A stretch of DNA of 64,000 bases from Branchiibius cervicis (GTDB lineage Bacteria; Actinomycetota; Actinomycetes; Actinomycetales; Dermatophilaceae). The notes below the pieces were generated by a model. It was not told where the DNA came from and did not search any database. It was given only the letters and a program-made list of their open reading frames with translations. This document shows, one piece after another, positions 1-8,888 of this stretch (its first letter is position 1; the number at the start of each line of letters is the position of its first letter). A program made the position numbers and the translations under genes. The stretch is taken from assembly GCF_042661605.1 (NCBI RefSeq), contig NZ_JBHSWJ010000002.1, positions 2,480,001-2,544,000 on the forward strand, given 5' to 3'.

Positions 1-662
1 GTCTCGGTGCGCTGGCTGATCAATGCGAACCCCTGAGGCGAGTGGTTGTAGATCAGTTCCGGGGCGCTCTTGGGTGCTTCGGTCAGGATCCCGAACCAGG
101 CGAAGGGGTATTCGCGGAAGTACTGCCGCCGGCGGGCCTCGGGCACCTCACCGCGGCACACGCTGCGTGAGCCGTCGGCGCCGACCAGCACCTCGCACCC
201 GACCTGCCACTGCTGCCCGTCGGCGTCGGTGAACCTGACCTGGGGTCGCGCGGCGACCTCGGAGACCGACACGTCACTCACCCCGAATCGCACGTCACCG
301 CCATCTCGCGCACGGGCATCGGCCAGGTCGATGAAGACATCGGTCTGCGGATACAGCTGGGTGCTTGCTCCCACCAATCCGGCGAAATCGATCCGGTGGC
401 CCGCTCCCCCGAAAGCCAGCTCGATACCGTCGTGCCGGTAGCCATCGTGCAGCACCCGCTCGGAGACACCCGAGTCGACGAGAAGGTCGACGCTGCCCTG
501 CTCCAGGATGCCAGCGCGGTGGGTGTTCTCGATCTCCTCGCGGGTGCGCGTGTCGATGTTGAGAGCCGGCACTCCTTCTCGGCCGAGGAGATGGGCGAGC
601 ATGAGGCCGGCGGGACCTGCTCCGACGATGGCGACGGGGACAGTGAGCTGCTTCACAGTCAT
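1..662 (-). CDS. pobA: 4-hydroxybenzoate 3-monooxygenase (3' end outside window)
   Basis: FAD-dependent aromatic hydroxylase that converts 4-hydroxybenzoate plus NAD(P)H and O2 to protocatechuate, feeding the beta-ketoadipate pathway. The visible 220 residues start at an ATG and show the dinucleotide-binding GAGPAG at residues 14-19, the family signature HRAGILEQGSVDLL near 48-61, and the second FAD motif GADGSRS near residue 160. The family is about 390-400 residues long, so roughly the C-terminal 45 percent lies beyond base 1. An IclR-family regulator gene ends 33 bp upstream in the same direction, the usual pob arrangement. The signature segment separates it from generic aromatic monooxygenases. 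Confidence 0.88.
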   Translation of the reverse strand, partial: MTVKQLTVPVAIVGAGPAGLMLAHLLGREGVPALNIDTRTREEIENTHRAGILEQGSVDLLVDSGVSERVLHDGYRHDGIELAFGGAGHRIDFAGLVGASTQLYPQTDVFIDLADARARDGGDVRFGVSDVSVSEVAARPQVRFTDADGQQWQVGCEVLVGADGSRSVCRGEVPEARRRQYFREYPFAWFGILTEAPKSAPELIYNHSPQGFALISQRTE

Positions 663-695
663 GGCCACCAGTGTGCTGGCCACGGTGAGCTGCAC

Positions 696-1493
696 CTAGG
701 AAGTCATTCCGTCCAGTGGAAGGCCCAGGGCGAGTTGCCGCTGGATGCCACGCGCGGCGACCTGGAGGGCGGTAGCCAGCCTGCGCTCGTCGCGCCGCAG
801 GGACCGCACCACGACTCCGACCGCCGCGACGACCTGTTCGTGCGGGTCCGGCACGGGCACTGCCACGCTGGCGGTGCCCAGTGACATCTCCTGCACGGTG
901 ACGGCGTAGCCTCGCCGGCGCACGTCGGCCAGTTGCCGGGCGAGCTGGCCCGCCTGGACGATCGAGTACGCCGTGGGCCGCTGCAGATCTGACATCACCT
1001 CTCGGCGGACGTCGTCAGGCGCGTAGGCGAGCAGCGCCTTGCCCACTCCCGTCGTCGACAGGGGCAACCGAGCGCCGACGAAGCTGACGACGGGAACGGA
1101 GCTATTCCCCTGCAGCCGTGCCAAATACAGCGCAGTGGCACCCTCACGAACGGCAAGATGCACGGTGGCGTGCGTCGCGGCGTACACGTCGTGCAGGAAC
1201 GGCGAGGCCACATCAGTCAGGTTGCGGGGTCCGGGTGCATATTGCCCGACGTCCCAGGTCAGCGGACCGACGACGTACGTCGCATGAGGCGTCCGCGCCA
1301 ATGCCTGCCCCTTCACGAGCTCACCGGCGAGCCGGTGAGTCGTCGCCAGCGGCAGCTGCGCGCGGGTGGCCAACTCGGTGAGCGTCAGTTCTCGGTGGTG
1401 AGCGTCGAACGCACGCAGCAGAGCCAGCACCTTGTGAGTCACGCTGACGCCGTCGCGCGCACTGTTGCCAGCCATCGCACCAGCGTCGCCCAT
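696..1493 (-). CDS. IclR-family transcriptional regulator, probably of pobA
   Basis: A 265-residue IclR-type regulator: winged-helix HTH near residues 16-75 (LTLTELATRAQLPLATTHRL), then the IclR effector domain with the typical stretch LPLSTTGVGKALLAY near residue 145. It is transcribed with pobA, 33 bp apart, so it probably responds to 4-hydroxybenzoate or protocatechuate (inference). The start is uncertain: ATG at 1493 leaves no room for a ribosome-binding site unless the mRNA is leaderless, and ATG at 1475 (259 aa) is the alternative. Dyad sequences directly upstream could be its operator. Confidence 0.85.
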   Translation of the reverse strand: MGDAGAMAGNSARDGVSVTHKVLALLRAFDAHHRELTLTELATRAQLPLATTHRLAGELVKGQALARTPHATYVVGPLTWDVGQYAPGPRNLTDVASPFLHDVYAATHATVHLAVREGATALYLARLQGNSSVPVVSFVGARLPLSTTGVGKALLAYAPDDVRREVMSDLQRPTAYSIVQAGQLARQLADVRRRGYAVTVQEMSLGTASVAVPVPDPHEQVVAAVGVVVRSLRRDERRLATALQVAARGIQRQLALGLPLDGMTS

Positions 1494-1495
1494 CC

Positions 1496-1539
1496 TTCCG
1501 CTGAACGGAATACGATTCAGTCAGGAATCCGGAGTTCCT
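1496..1539. promoter_or_regulatory. Two dyad repeats, candidate IclR operator
   Basis: TTCCG-ctgaa-CGGAA (1496-1510) is a perfect 5+5 inverted repeat. A second dyad, AGGAA-tccggag-TTCCT (1523-1539), lies 12 bp further on. Both sit between the divergent IclR regulator and transporter genes, a position suited to autoregulation. IclR proteins bind short inverted repeats of this kind; assignment to this regulator is inference. Confidence 0.4.
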
Positions 1540-1674
1540 TTGCATGGTTGCGCCGTCGTCACCCGGCAGGGTGTTCACTGTGCGGTCCGTTCGACCGCCC
1601 TTCTTTGGAGTAGCCGGCCGGAATGCGGGGCGCAGGATGAGCGCGACACCACCACCCGAGCGTCAGGAGAGCGC

Positions 1675-2451
1675 GTGAGCCAGCAGCGGCCCGAACCGGA
1701 GATCGACGAGGCCTTCGACCGTCTGGTCGACGAGGGCCAGGAGCGGCTTGAACGACCGATGCGCTCGCTGATCCCGACGGGCTTGCTCGGCGGCATCGAC
1801 GTGGGCGTCGGGATCCTGGCCTACTTCGTCGTCCTGCATCTGACCGACAACAAGCTGCTGGCCTCGCTGGCGTTCTCCACCGGGTTCGTGGCACTGCTCC
1901 TGGCTCGCAGCGAGCTGTTCACCGAGAACTTCCTCGTGCCCGTCACAGCCGTTGCTGCCCAGCGCAATTCGTGGTCGCAACTGATTCGCCTGTGGATCGT
2001 CACCCTCGTGACGAATCTCGCCGGCGGAGCACTCATCATCTGGATCATCGTCACCGCTCGACCCGACCTGAAATCGGTGGCTCGGGAGACCGGGGAGCAC
2101 TATGCCCACCTCGGGGTCTCCCTCCAGAGCTTTTTGTTGGCCGTGCTCGCCGGCGTGGTCATCACCTTGATGACCCGGATGCAACACGCAACGGAAAGTC
2201 TCGGGGTGCAGCTGGTCCCGGCGATCCTGTTCGGCGCGCTCCTGGTCGGCGCGCAACTGTTCCACTGCGTGCTGGACGGCATCCTGATCCTGGGTGCCGT
2301 CTTCTCCGGTAGCGACATCTCCATCGGTCAGTGGGCCGGCGCGGTCGGCTGGGCCGCCTTCGGCAACCTGATCGGCGGGATTGGCCTGGTCACCGCGCTG
2401 CGCCTGGTGCGCGCCGCTCCGCGGGTCGAGGAGGAACGCAGGGAAGACTAG
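1675..2451 (+). CDS. Formate/nitrite transporter (FNT) family membrane protein
   Basis: 258-residue integral membrane protein with about six hydrophobic helices. After a charged N-terminus (about 40 residues) the segments LLGGIDVGVGILAYF, LLASLAFSTGFVALLL, the FNT-like motif RSELFTENFLVPV, and ILFGALLVGAQLFH follow. Pentameric FNT channels pass small monovalent anions such as formate or nitrite; the substrate here is unknown. I chose GTG at 1675 because AGGAGA lies 4 bp upstream, although the frame stays open further 5'. It ends tail to tail with the next gene: both stop codons lie in the palindrome ACTAGT. Confidence 0.75.
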   Translation: MSQQRPEPEIDEAFDRLVDEGQERLERPMRSLIPTGLLGGIDVGVGILAYFVVLHLTDNKLLASLAFSTGFVALLLARSELFTENFLVPVTAVAAQRNSWSQLIRLWIVTLVTNLAGGALIIWIIVTARPDLKSVARETGEHYAHLGVSLQSFLLAVLAGVVITLMTRMQHATESLGVQLVPAILFGALLVGAQLFHCVLDGILILGAVFSGSDISIGQWAGAVGWAAFGNLIGGIGLVTALRLVRAAPRVEEERRED

Positions 2452-2882
2452 TCGGCCACGTCCCGTGCGGCCACGATGTGCGATGGGACCAAACGCACCA
2501 GCAGCTCACCGGGGACCCCGTTGCGCTCGCCGTACTCCCCTGCCCGGTCGGCGCCCATGTACCGGCCGCCGATACGGGCGGCCCATCGGCGTACCTGATC
2601 CAGGTCGTCGATCAACTCGACGCCGCCGCTGACCGTCACGAAGGAGAACGGTGCGACGTCGTCCTGGACGGTGAGCGCGGCCTGGCCCGTGCGGAGCAGG
2701 TTGCTGCCCTTGACCGTGTCGGCGCCGGTGTTGAACCAGACCGAACCGTCCTGCACGTCGTACCAGATCGGGGCCGCATGCGGCCGCCCGTCGGCGCGGG
2801 TGGTGGCCAGCACGCCGGGCCGCGCTCGCCCGCTGGCCAACCAGGTCATTGCCTCGTCATCGCTCATGTGGTGGTAGCCCAT
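2448..2882 (-). CDS. PPOX-fold F420/flavin-dependent oxidoreductase family protein
   Basis: 144-residue split-barrel protein of the pyridoxamine-phosphate-oxidase-like family. LATTRADGRPHAAPIWYDV near residues 25-43 is the typical entry to the flavin/F420-binding barrel, followed by VWFNTGADTVKGSNLLRTGQ. Actinobacterial members use F420 or FMN to reduce small molecules; the substrate cannot be read from sequence. ATG at 2867 (MSDDEAM) is an alternative start five residues in. It overlaps the convergent FNT gene by 4 bp. Confidence 0.75.
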   Translation of the reverse strand: MGYHHMSDDEAMTWLASGRARPGVLATTRADGRPHAAPIWYDVQDGSVWFNTGADTVKGSNLLRTGQAALTVQDDVAPFSFVTVSGGVELIDDLDQVRRWAARIGGRYMGADRAGEYGERNGVPGELLVRLVPSHIVAARDVAD

Positions 2883-2949
2883 GACGGTGGGAACAGCACG
2901 CCCGGGTCACGATGTTCCCGACGGACCTCCGCGCGACGTAGGTACGCCG

Positions 2950-2979
2950 AAGGCCCCTCGCCGGACGAGGGGGCCTTCG
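2950..2979 (-). terminator. Rho-independent terminator after tRNA-Glu
   Basis: An 11-bp G/C-rich stem (AAGGCCCCTCG with CGAGGGGGCCTT, one bulged G, about 6-nt loop) lies a few bases beyond the CCA end of the tRNA-Glu gene. Confidence 0.65.
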
Positions 2980-2983
2980 ACTT

Positions 2984-3059
2984 TGGTAGCCCCGACGGGA
3001 TTCGAACCCGCGCTACCGCCTTGAGAGGGCGGCGTGCTAGGCCACTACACAACGGGGCC
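2984..3059 (-). tRNA. tRNA-Glu (CUC anticodon)
   Basis: A 76-nt cloverleaf on the minus strand. The acceptor GGCCCCG pairs with CGGGGCT, discriminator A with encoded CCA, T-arm GGTTCGAATCC, and anticodon loop with CTC. It lies 77 bp from tRNA-Gln and about 1.4 kb from gltX, which charges it. Confidence 0.95.
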
Positions 3060-3135
3060 GTGGCTTCGGAAGACCTTACCTGTGCGGCGCGGCTTCCGGC
3101 GAATCGACTGGTCCGGAGGACTAGCGCGATCAGCG

Positions 3136-3207
3136 CTGGGGTACCAGGACTCGAACCTAGACTAACTGAACCAGAATCAGTCGTGCTGCCAATTACACCA
3201 TACCCCA
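3136..3207 (-). tRNA. tRNA-Gln (CUG anticodon)
   Basis: A 72-nt cloverleaf on the minus strand. Acceptor TGGGGTA pairs with TACCCCA, discriminator G, CCA not encoded; anticodon loop TTCTGGT gives CUG. Most actinobacteria lack glutaminyl-tRNA synthetase and make Gln-tRNA from Glu-tRNA(Gln), so the GltX encoded nearby may charge this tRNA too. Confidence 0.94.
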
Positions 3208-3328
3208 TGGGGGTATCACCGACGCTGCGGGAGCGGGGTGAACCGAGGGGAAACGTTACCCGCTGACCGGGTCGCTGCCCAAATCGGATCCGCGGACGGC
3301 AGCCTGTCCCGGCGCATAGCATCACAGA

Positions 3329-3817
3329 GTGCCGCCCGAGCCGTCGTCGAGTCACCCTCGGCAACCGAGCCGGACCGGCCCGGTGCGTTCCTTCGCGCTG
3401 GCGCATCCGGCCGACATCGTCGACGTCTTCGTTTACGTGGTCGTGCTCAACCTCGCCGTCGAATATGTGCCGTCGGTGATCAGCGAAACCTTCACCCTGT
3501 CCCTCGTCACCGCCGTCCTGCTCAAGCTGGTCCTCGAAGTGGTGTTGGTCGCCAAGGGCCGCATCACGCACTCCCTGACGTCCGCCACCACCCGCCGCGG
3601 TCGCGCGGTGGCGGCGCTCAGTCTGTGGTTGGTCGCCGCCGGCAGCAAAATCGTGGTGCTGGAATTGGTGGCCCTGGTCTTCCGCGGCTCCGTCGTGCTG
3701 GGCGGCTTCTGGTCGGTGACCGGTCTGGTGCTCGTGCTGCTGATGGCGCGCAGCGCCGTGCGCTGGCTGATCGGCGAACCGCTGACCTCAGCCGGCAACT
3801 CCGAGCACACTCGATAA
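3329..3817 (+). CDS. Hypothetical four-helix membrane protein
   Basis: 162-residue protein with a Pro/Ser-rich N-terminus (about 25 residues) and four hydrophobic segments: IVDVFVYVVVLNLAVEYV, LSLVTAVLLKLVLEVVLVA, ALSLWLVAAGSKIVVLELVALV and FWSVTGLVLVLLMARSAV. No catalytic motif is visible and I assign no function. The start is a GTG. It ends inside the 3' end of the convergent HAD gene (30-bp overlap). Confidence 0.6.
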   Translation: MPPEPSSSHPRQPSRTGPVRSFALAHPADIVDVFVYVVVLNLAVEYVPSVISETFTLSLVTAVLLKLVLEVVLVAKGRITHSLTSATTRRGRAVAALSLWLVAAGSKIVVLELVALVFRGSVVLGGFWSVTGLVLVLLMARSAVRWLIGEPLTSAGNSEHTR

Positions 3818-4510
3818 CTCCCCCAGCGACCGTACGGCGTGCGCATGCACTGCGGCTGCCTCGCCCCACACGTCGGGCAACCCCTGCCGGTTCAACCACA
3901 CCGGGATCATCCCGGCCGCCGCGGACCCGGCGACGTCGATCGGGTACTCGTCACCCACGTAGACGGTCCGCTCCGGCGAGGTCCCCAGCAGCTCGCACGC
4001 GTGATGGAAGACCTCCGCGGCGGGCTTGCCGTAGCCCAGCGTGTCGCGGGTGACCACCACCTCGAAGGACAGGCCGACGACCGCGAGCTTGTCGGCGGTC
4101 ATAGCCTGCGAGGAATTCGTCAGCGCTCCCACGGCCAGTCCGGCGTCACGGCAGGCGGACAGGAACGGCCGCACGTCGTCGAAGACCCGCTGCGCATCGT
4201 GGAAAGCCGGCCGGAACGCCTCCTCGAAGACCTCCGGAGCGTCCTGGGCCACCGGCGGTAAACCGAACTGCGTGGCGGCGTACTCCAACCGGGAGCCCCG
4301 CATGGTGCGGAAGTCGATCTCGCCGCGGGTGAACCGGGGGAAGTGCCGACCGCCGTCCTCGTAGAACGCGATCGCGACATCGTGCGCGCGGGCCGCCGAC
4401 AGGGCCGGCCAGACCGCCCGCACCCCCGCCTCGGCGCCGGTGGTCATTGCCGAGCGGGTATCCAGCAAGGTGTCGTCGACGTCCAGCAGGACGCCGTCGA
4501 GACCCCTCAC
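3788..4510 (-). CDS. HAD-superfamily hydrolase
   Basis: 240-residue haloacid-dehalogenase-type phosphatase. Motif I DVDDT (D10, D12) is at the N-terminus, then a helical cap domain (about 20-95), motif II LTNSS, the motif III Lys in YGKPAAEVF, and motif IV VGDEYPIDVAGSAAAGM. Such enzymes dephosphorylate small metabolites; the substrate is unknown. The GTG start overlaps the gltX stop as GTGA, so it is probably translationally coupled at the end of the clpS-DUF2017-gltX operon. Upstream in-frame codons belong to the out-of-frame gltX sequence. Confidence 0.8.
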   Translation of the reverse strand: MRGLDGVLLDVDDTLLDTRSAMTTGAEAGVRAVWPALSAARAHDVAIAFYEDGGRHFPRFTRGEIDFRTMRGSRLEYAATQFGLPPVAQDAPEVFEEAFRPAFHDAQRVFDDVRPFLSACRDAGLAVGALTNSSQAMTADKLAVVGLSFEVVVTRDTLGYGKPAAEVFHHACELLGTSPERTVYVGDEYPIDVAGSAAAGMIPVWLNRQGLPDVWGEAAAVHAHAVRSLGELSSVLGVAG

Positions 4511-6032
4511 AGGCTGGCGCGCAGAGTCCGCAACCGGGTCAGCGTCGGCTCCTTGCCGAGCAACTCCATCGACTCGAACAGCGGCGGGGAGACCTTCTGT
4601 CCGGACACCGCAACGCGCAGCGGCCCGAAGGCGACCTTGGGCTTGAGGCCCATTCCGTCGATGAGCGCCTCGCGCAGCGACGACTCGATCTTCGGCGCCA
4701 GCCACTCACGACCGGTGCCGTCGGGCTTCGGGAACGCCCCGCTGATGGGCTCCAGGGCCGCAATCGCGGCATCGAGCACCTCCGCGGCACTGTCGGGCAG
4801 GGTCGCTCGCGCGTCGTCGGCGATCGGCACCGCGTCGTTGGCCACGTAGAACGGGGCGATCAGCGGGATCGCTTCCTTCAGCGTGGTGATCCGCGTCTGC
4901 ACCAACGGCGTGATGTTCTTCAGCAGCGCCAACTGACCGATGGTCGCCGGCTCCGGCAGCGCCCCGTTGTCCTGCAGGACCGGGAGCAGCCGCTGAGCCA
5001 GTTCGTCCGGCGGCAGGGAGCGGATGTAGTGCCCGTTCAGCCAGTTCAGCTTGTCGAGATTGAACACCGAGCCCGCCTTGTTGACCTTGGACCAGTCGAA
5101 GCGCTGCACGAACTCATCGAAAGTGAAGACTTCGCGCTCCGAACCATCCGCTTCGATGATCGGCGGATAGCCCTGTAGCGCAAGGAAGTTCAGCAACGCC
5201 TCGGGCAAGTAGCCCTCCTCCTGGAACCACGTCAACCGGGCCCAGGGGTTCTTGCGCTTGGAGATCTTGGCCTTCTTCTCATCGCGCAACAACGGCATGT
5301 GCGCGAACGCAGGTGTGTCCAGACCCAGCCACGAATACAACAGCAACTGCTTGGGGGTGCTGGAGATCCATTCCTGCCCGCGCACGACGTGCGTGATCGC
5401 CATCTCGTGATCGTCGACGACCACCGCCAGGTGGTAGGTCGGGAATCCGTCCGCCTTGAGGATCACCTGGTCGTCGGGTCGCGGGGCGCTGGTGTGACCC
5501 ATGATCAAGTCGTCCCACTCCAGCGGTGCATCGTCGGGGATGTACATCCGCACGACCGGCGTTTCGCTGAATCCGGGCAGCTGCGCCCGCTCCTCGCGGG
5601 TCTTGCCGTAGCACAGCCGGTCGTAACCCGTCGGCTGCTTGGTGCGCTGCTGGATCTCCTCATCTTGGCCAGCCGTTCGGCCGAGCACCAGCAGTAGTAG
5701 GCGTGTCCGTCGGCCAGGAGCCGATCGACGTACGGGCGATAGGTCGCCAGCCGCTCGGACTGGCGGTACGGCGCGTACGGGCCACCGACGTCGGGGCCCT
5801 CGTCCCAGGTCAGACCCAGCCAGTGCAGCGTGTCGTAGACCTGCTGTTCACTGCCCTCGACCAGACGGGCTCGGTCGGTGTCCTCGATGCGCAGGATGAA
5901 CCGGCCACCCTGCTGGCGGGCGTAGGCCAGGTCGAACATGGCCATGTAGGCGGTGCCGACATGCGGATCGCCGGTGGGTGAGGGAGCGACCCGCAGGCGC
6001 GGCCCGGTGGGGGCAGGAGATGGCGTAGTCAT
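4507..6032 (-). CDS. gltX: Glutamyl-tRNA synthetase (one frameshift)
   Basis: Class I aminoacyl-tRNA synthetase that charges tRNA-Glu and, where GlnRS is missing, tRNA-Gln. The reconstructed 508 residues match family length. N-terminal catalytic domain: RVAPSPTGDPHVGTAY (HIGH region) and RIEDTDRARLVEGS. C-terminal part: KISKRKNPW (KMSKS equivalent) and the anticodon-binding domain. The frame breaks near 5656-5663, between CWCSAERLAKM and IQQRTKQPTGYDRLC; one extra base in the minus-strand AGGAG restores MREIQQR. Both halves are otherwise perfect, so I regard this as a sequencing error. DUF2017 starts the cluster 12 bp upstream; a HAD gene overlaps its stop. Confidence 0.93.
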
Positions 6033-6044
6033 AGCGGCGCCATC

Positions 6045-6652
6045 CTAACGAGATCTGCGTCGCCCACCAGTGGTGATCAGCGCGTTTGCCAGGCTTTCCT
6101 GCAGCCAGGTCAGGAAGTCGTAGAACAGCGCAAGGGTCTCGTCGACGTCACTGAGGTCCGCTCCGCCCTCGAGGAACCGGGTCGTCTGGTCGTGCAGGCG
6201 CTCGGCGTCCTCCTCGGTGTGCAGGCCCAACCGGTCGGCCAGCACCAGCCGTGCGTCGGTCAACGCGATCATGAATTCCTGCGCCTGACCGAAGTCCAGT
6301 TCGAGCTTGTCGCGCTGGACCGAACGCAACGTGTCGATGGTGGTGTCGATACGACCCACCTTGCGTTGGCGCAGGCTGCGCTCGGTCATCGCGCGGAACT
6401 CGGCCGCTTCGTCGGAGTCCTCGTGCCCACTGGGCAGCAGCCGGTCCAGGGCAGGATCGCGGTCGTGGTCGGGGGCGTTTCGGTGGGCTCGAGCTCGCCG
6501 ATCAGGTCGGTGAGGGGGTCTCCGGTCGGGGCTACTTCGTCACCGCCGAGCAGTTCGCGAACCTGGCCGAGGAGGCTCACGATGACCTCCCGCTCCTGCG
6601 GCGCGAGCGTACCGACGATGCGCGAGCCCTTGCGCTGGAAGGCGGTTGCCAT
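6045..6652 (-). CDS. DUF2017 family protein (one frameshift)
   Basis: About 202 residues after repair. The N-terminal half (ATAFQRKGSRIVGTLAPQER) and C-terminal half (LRQRKVGRIDTTIDTL, and LALFYDFLTWLQESLANAL) are both typical of DUF2017, an actinobacterial family always found beside clpS. The frame breaks at the G-run 6471-6475; one added base joins PTETPP to DHDRDPALDRLLPSGHEDSD. Its start overlaps the clpS stop as TGATG, so the two are co-translated. Its role is unknown; the linkage suggests a function around N-end-rule proteolysis by ClpS-ClpCP (inference). Confidence 0.85.
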
Positions 6653-6933
6653 CAGTCGTCCTTACGGAAAGTGGCCCACAGCGAATAACCGTGCATCGCC
6701 TCGGTGTCGGTCTCCATCTTCTCGCGTGTGCCCCGGGACACGACGGCACGGCCTTCGGTGTGCACCTGCATCATCAGCCGCTCGGCCTCCTCCTTGGAGT
6801 AGCCGAAGTAGGTCTGGAAGACCCAGGACACGTAGGACATCAGATTGACCGGGTCGTTCCACACGATCGTCACCCAGGGCATGTCGACCTGGGACTCGAT
6901 GTCCGTCTGCTCGATGGGGGCAGTCTCGGTCAT
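6652..6933 (-). CDS. clpS: ATP-dependent Clp protease adaptor ClpS
   Basis: 93-residue adaptor that binds N-degron substrates and hands them to ClpC/ClpP. It has a flexible acidic N-terminus (about 20 residues), then the ClpS core PWVTIVWNDPVNLMSYV with the substrate-pocket Asn-Asp, the Clp-binding stretch EAERLMMQVHTEGRAVV, and a typical C-terminus. I chose ATG at 6933, which has GGTAGG just upstream; GTG at 6939 is the alternative. First gene of the clpS-DUF2017-gltX-HAD cluster and divergent from pncB. Confidence 0.93.
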   Translation of the reverse strand: MTETAPIEQTDIESQVDMPWVTIVWNDPVNLMSYVSWVFQTYFGYSKEEAERLMMQVHTEGRAVVSRGTREKMETDTEAMHGYSLWATFRKDD

Positions 6934-7001
6934 GGGCACCTACCTAGCCTAGAGCGGTCTGGGCCGGCATCGGTCGGCCTACAGTGTTGCCTGTGAGCGC
7001 C

Positions 7002-8300
7002 ATGCAGCCCGTGAGCACCGCCCTGCTGACCGACCACTACGAGTTGACGATGCTGCAGGCGGCTCTGCAGTCCGGCACCGCCCATCGCCGGTGCGTCTTC
7101 GAACTCTTCGGCCGCCGACTGCCCGACGGACGCCGCTACGGCGTGGTCGCGGGGATCGGTCGCGCGCTGGATGCCGTGACCGCGTTCCGCTTCGGCGATG
7201 CCGAGCTGGCGGACCTGCGCTCGCGTTCCGTGGTCGACGACGCAACCTTGGCCTGGCTCGCGGACTACCGCTTCAGCGGAGACATCTGGGGGTACGCCGA
7301 GGGGGAGGCCTACTTCCCCGGCTCGCCCCTGATGGTGGTCGAGTCCAGCTTCGCCGAAGGCGTCCTGCTGGAGACGGTGTTGCTGTCGATCCTCAACCAC
7401 GACAGCGCGATTGCCAGTGCCGCCTCCCGCATGACCGCTGCCGCCGACGGTCGGCCCTGCATCGAGATGGGCTCACGGCGCACCCAGGAGTGGTCGGCGG
7501 TGGCCGCCGCGCGTGCGGCGTACATCGCGGGTTTCGTCGCTACCTCGAACCTGGAGGCGGGGCGCCGCTGGGGCGTGCCCACCACCGGCACCGCAGCGCA
7601 CGCCTTCACCCTGCTGCACGACACCGAGGAGCAGGCCTTCGCAGCTCAGGTGGCCGCGCTCGGCACCAACACGACGCTGCTGGTCGACACCTACGACGTC
7701 ACCAAAGCCGTCGAGACGGCGATCAAGGTGGCCGGCCCCGGCCTGGGAGCGGTCCGCCTCGACTCCGGTGACCTGCTGGTGCAGGCCCGTGAGGTGCGCG
7801 CCCAACTGGATTCCCTCGGTGCCACCGGCACCAAGATCGTGGTGACCTCCGACCTGGACGAATTCGCGATCGCAGCCCTGGCAGCGGGTCCGGTCGACTC
7901 CTACGGTGTGGGGACGTCGCTGGTCACGGGCTCGGGTTCGCCGACGGTCGGCCTGGTCTACAAGCTGGTCGCCCACGAGGCCGCGGACGGCTCGATGCTC
8001 TCCGTCGCCAAGGCCAGCAAAGACAAGAAGTCCGTCGGGGGTCGCAAGTACGCCATGCGCCGCCGGTCCGCCTCCGGTGTCGCGCAGGCCGAGGTCCTGG
8101 GCATCGGCGAACCCCCGGCCAATGACGGCGACGATCGCGAGCTGTTGGTGCCGCTGATCACCGCCGGCGAGCGGGTTTACGACGCGACGCTGCAGGACGC
8201 CCGTGAGCGCCACGCCGTATCCCGTGCCGAGCTTCCGCCGACCGCGATGCAGATGTCCCGCGGCGAACCCTGCATTCCCACCATCTACGAAGGGCAATGA
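7002..8300 (+). CDS. pncB: Nicotinate phosphoribosyltransferase
   Basis: Joins nicotinate to PRPP to give nicotinate mononucleotide in NAD salvage (Preiss-Handler pathway). About 432 residues: LLTDHYELTMLQAAL at the N-terminus, EGVLLETVLLSILNHDSAIA and MGSRRT in the core, the phosphate-binding SGDLLVQAREVRAQLDSLG, then VTSDLDEF and SYGVGTSLVTG. GTG 6993 and GTG 7011 are possible alternative starts in frame. One base separates its stop from the nicotinamidase ATG, so the two consecutive salvage enzymes are co-expressed. Confidence 0.92.
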   Translation: MQPVSTALLTDHYELTMLQAALQSGTAHRRCVFELFGRRLPDGRRYGVVAGIGRALDAVTAFRFGDAELADLRSRSVVDDATLAWLADYRFSGDIWGYAEGEAYFPGSPLMVVESSFAEGVLLETVLLSILNHDSAIASAASRMTAAADGRPCIEMGSRRTQEWSAVAAARAAYIAGFVATSNLEAGRRWGVPTTGTAAHAFTLLHDTEEQAFAAQVAALGTNTTLLVDTYDVTKAVETAIKVAGPGLGAVRLDSGDLLVQAREVRAQLDSLGATGTKIVVTSDLDEFAIAALAAGPVDSYGVGTSLVTGSGSPTVGLVYKLVAHEAADGSMLSVAKASKDKKSVGGRKYAMRRRSASGVAQAEVLGIGEPPANDGDDRELLVPLITAGERVYDATLQDARERHAVSRAELPPTAMQMSRGEPCIPTIYEGQ

Positions 8301-8301
8301 G

Positions 8302-8861
8302 ATGGCTCGCGCATTGATCATCGTCGACGTGCAGAACGACTTCTGCGAGGGCGGCTCGCTAGCCGTGACCGGAGGTGCGCAGGTGGCCGCCGACGTGGCC
8401 GGGCTGCTCGCGGACCGCCCGGAGGACTGGGACGCCGTGGCGGCGACCGCCGATTGGCACATCGACCCGGGCAGCCACTGGTCGGACTCCCCGACTTCGT
8501 CGACTCCTGGCCGGTGCACTGCCAAGTGGGTACGCCGGGTGCGGACTTCCACTCCAACATCGCCGCCGCCCTGGTCGGCGTGACGACCTTCCGCAAGGGC
8601 CAGCATGACGCTGCCTACAGCGCATTCGAGGGTCACAACGACGACGGCGCGCCACTCGCGGAGTGGTTGCGCAACCGTGGCATCGACGCGGTCGACGTTG
8701 TCGGCATCGCCACCGATTACTGCGTGCGGGCCACCGCACTGGACGCCGTGCGGGAGGGCTTCACCACCACCGTGCTGCGCGACCTGACGGCCGGGGTCGC
8801 CCCGGAAAGCACCGGCCGCGCGCTGGAGGAAATGCGCGCGGCCGGTGTGACCGTCGTCTGA
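8302..8861 (+). CDS. pncA: Nicotinamidase / isochorismatase-fold amidase (one frameshift)
   Basis: Hydrolyses nicotinamide to nicotinate, the substrate of the neighbouring pncB product. Reconstructed length 186 residues. ALIIVDVQNDFCEGGSLAV carries the catalytic Asp, DWHIDPGSHW the metal-binding D-x-H site, TFRKGQ the catalytic Lys, and VVGIATDYCVRATALDA the nucleophilic Cys. The frame breaks at the C-run 8489-8492: one extra C gives WSDSPDFVDSWPVHC. All catalytic residues are present, so a sequencing error is more likely than a pseudogene. Confidence 0.88.
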
Positions 8862-8888
8862 CCCGAGCTGATCTGACCAGCAGCGGCG

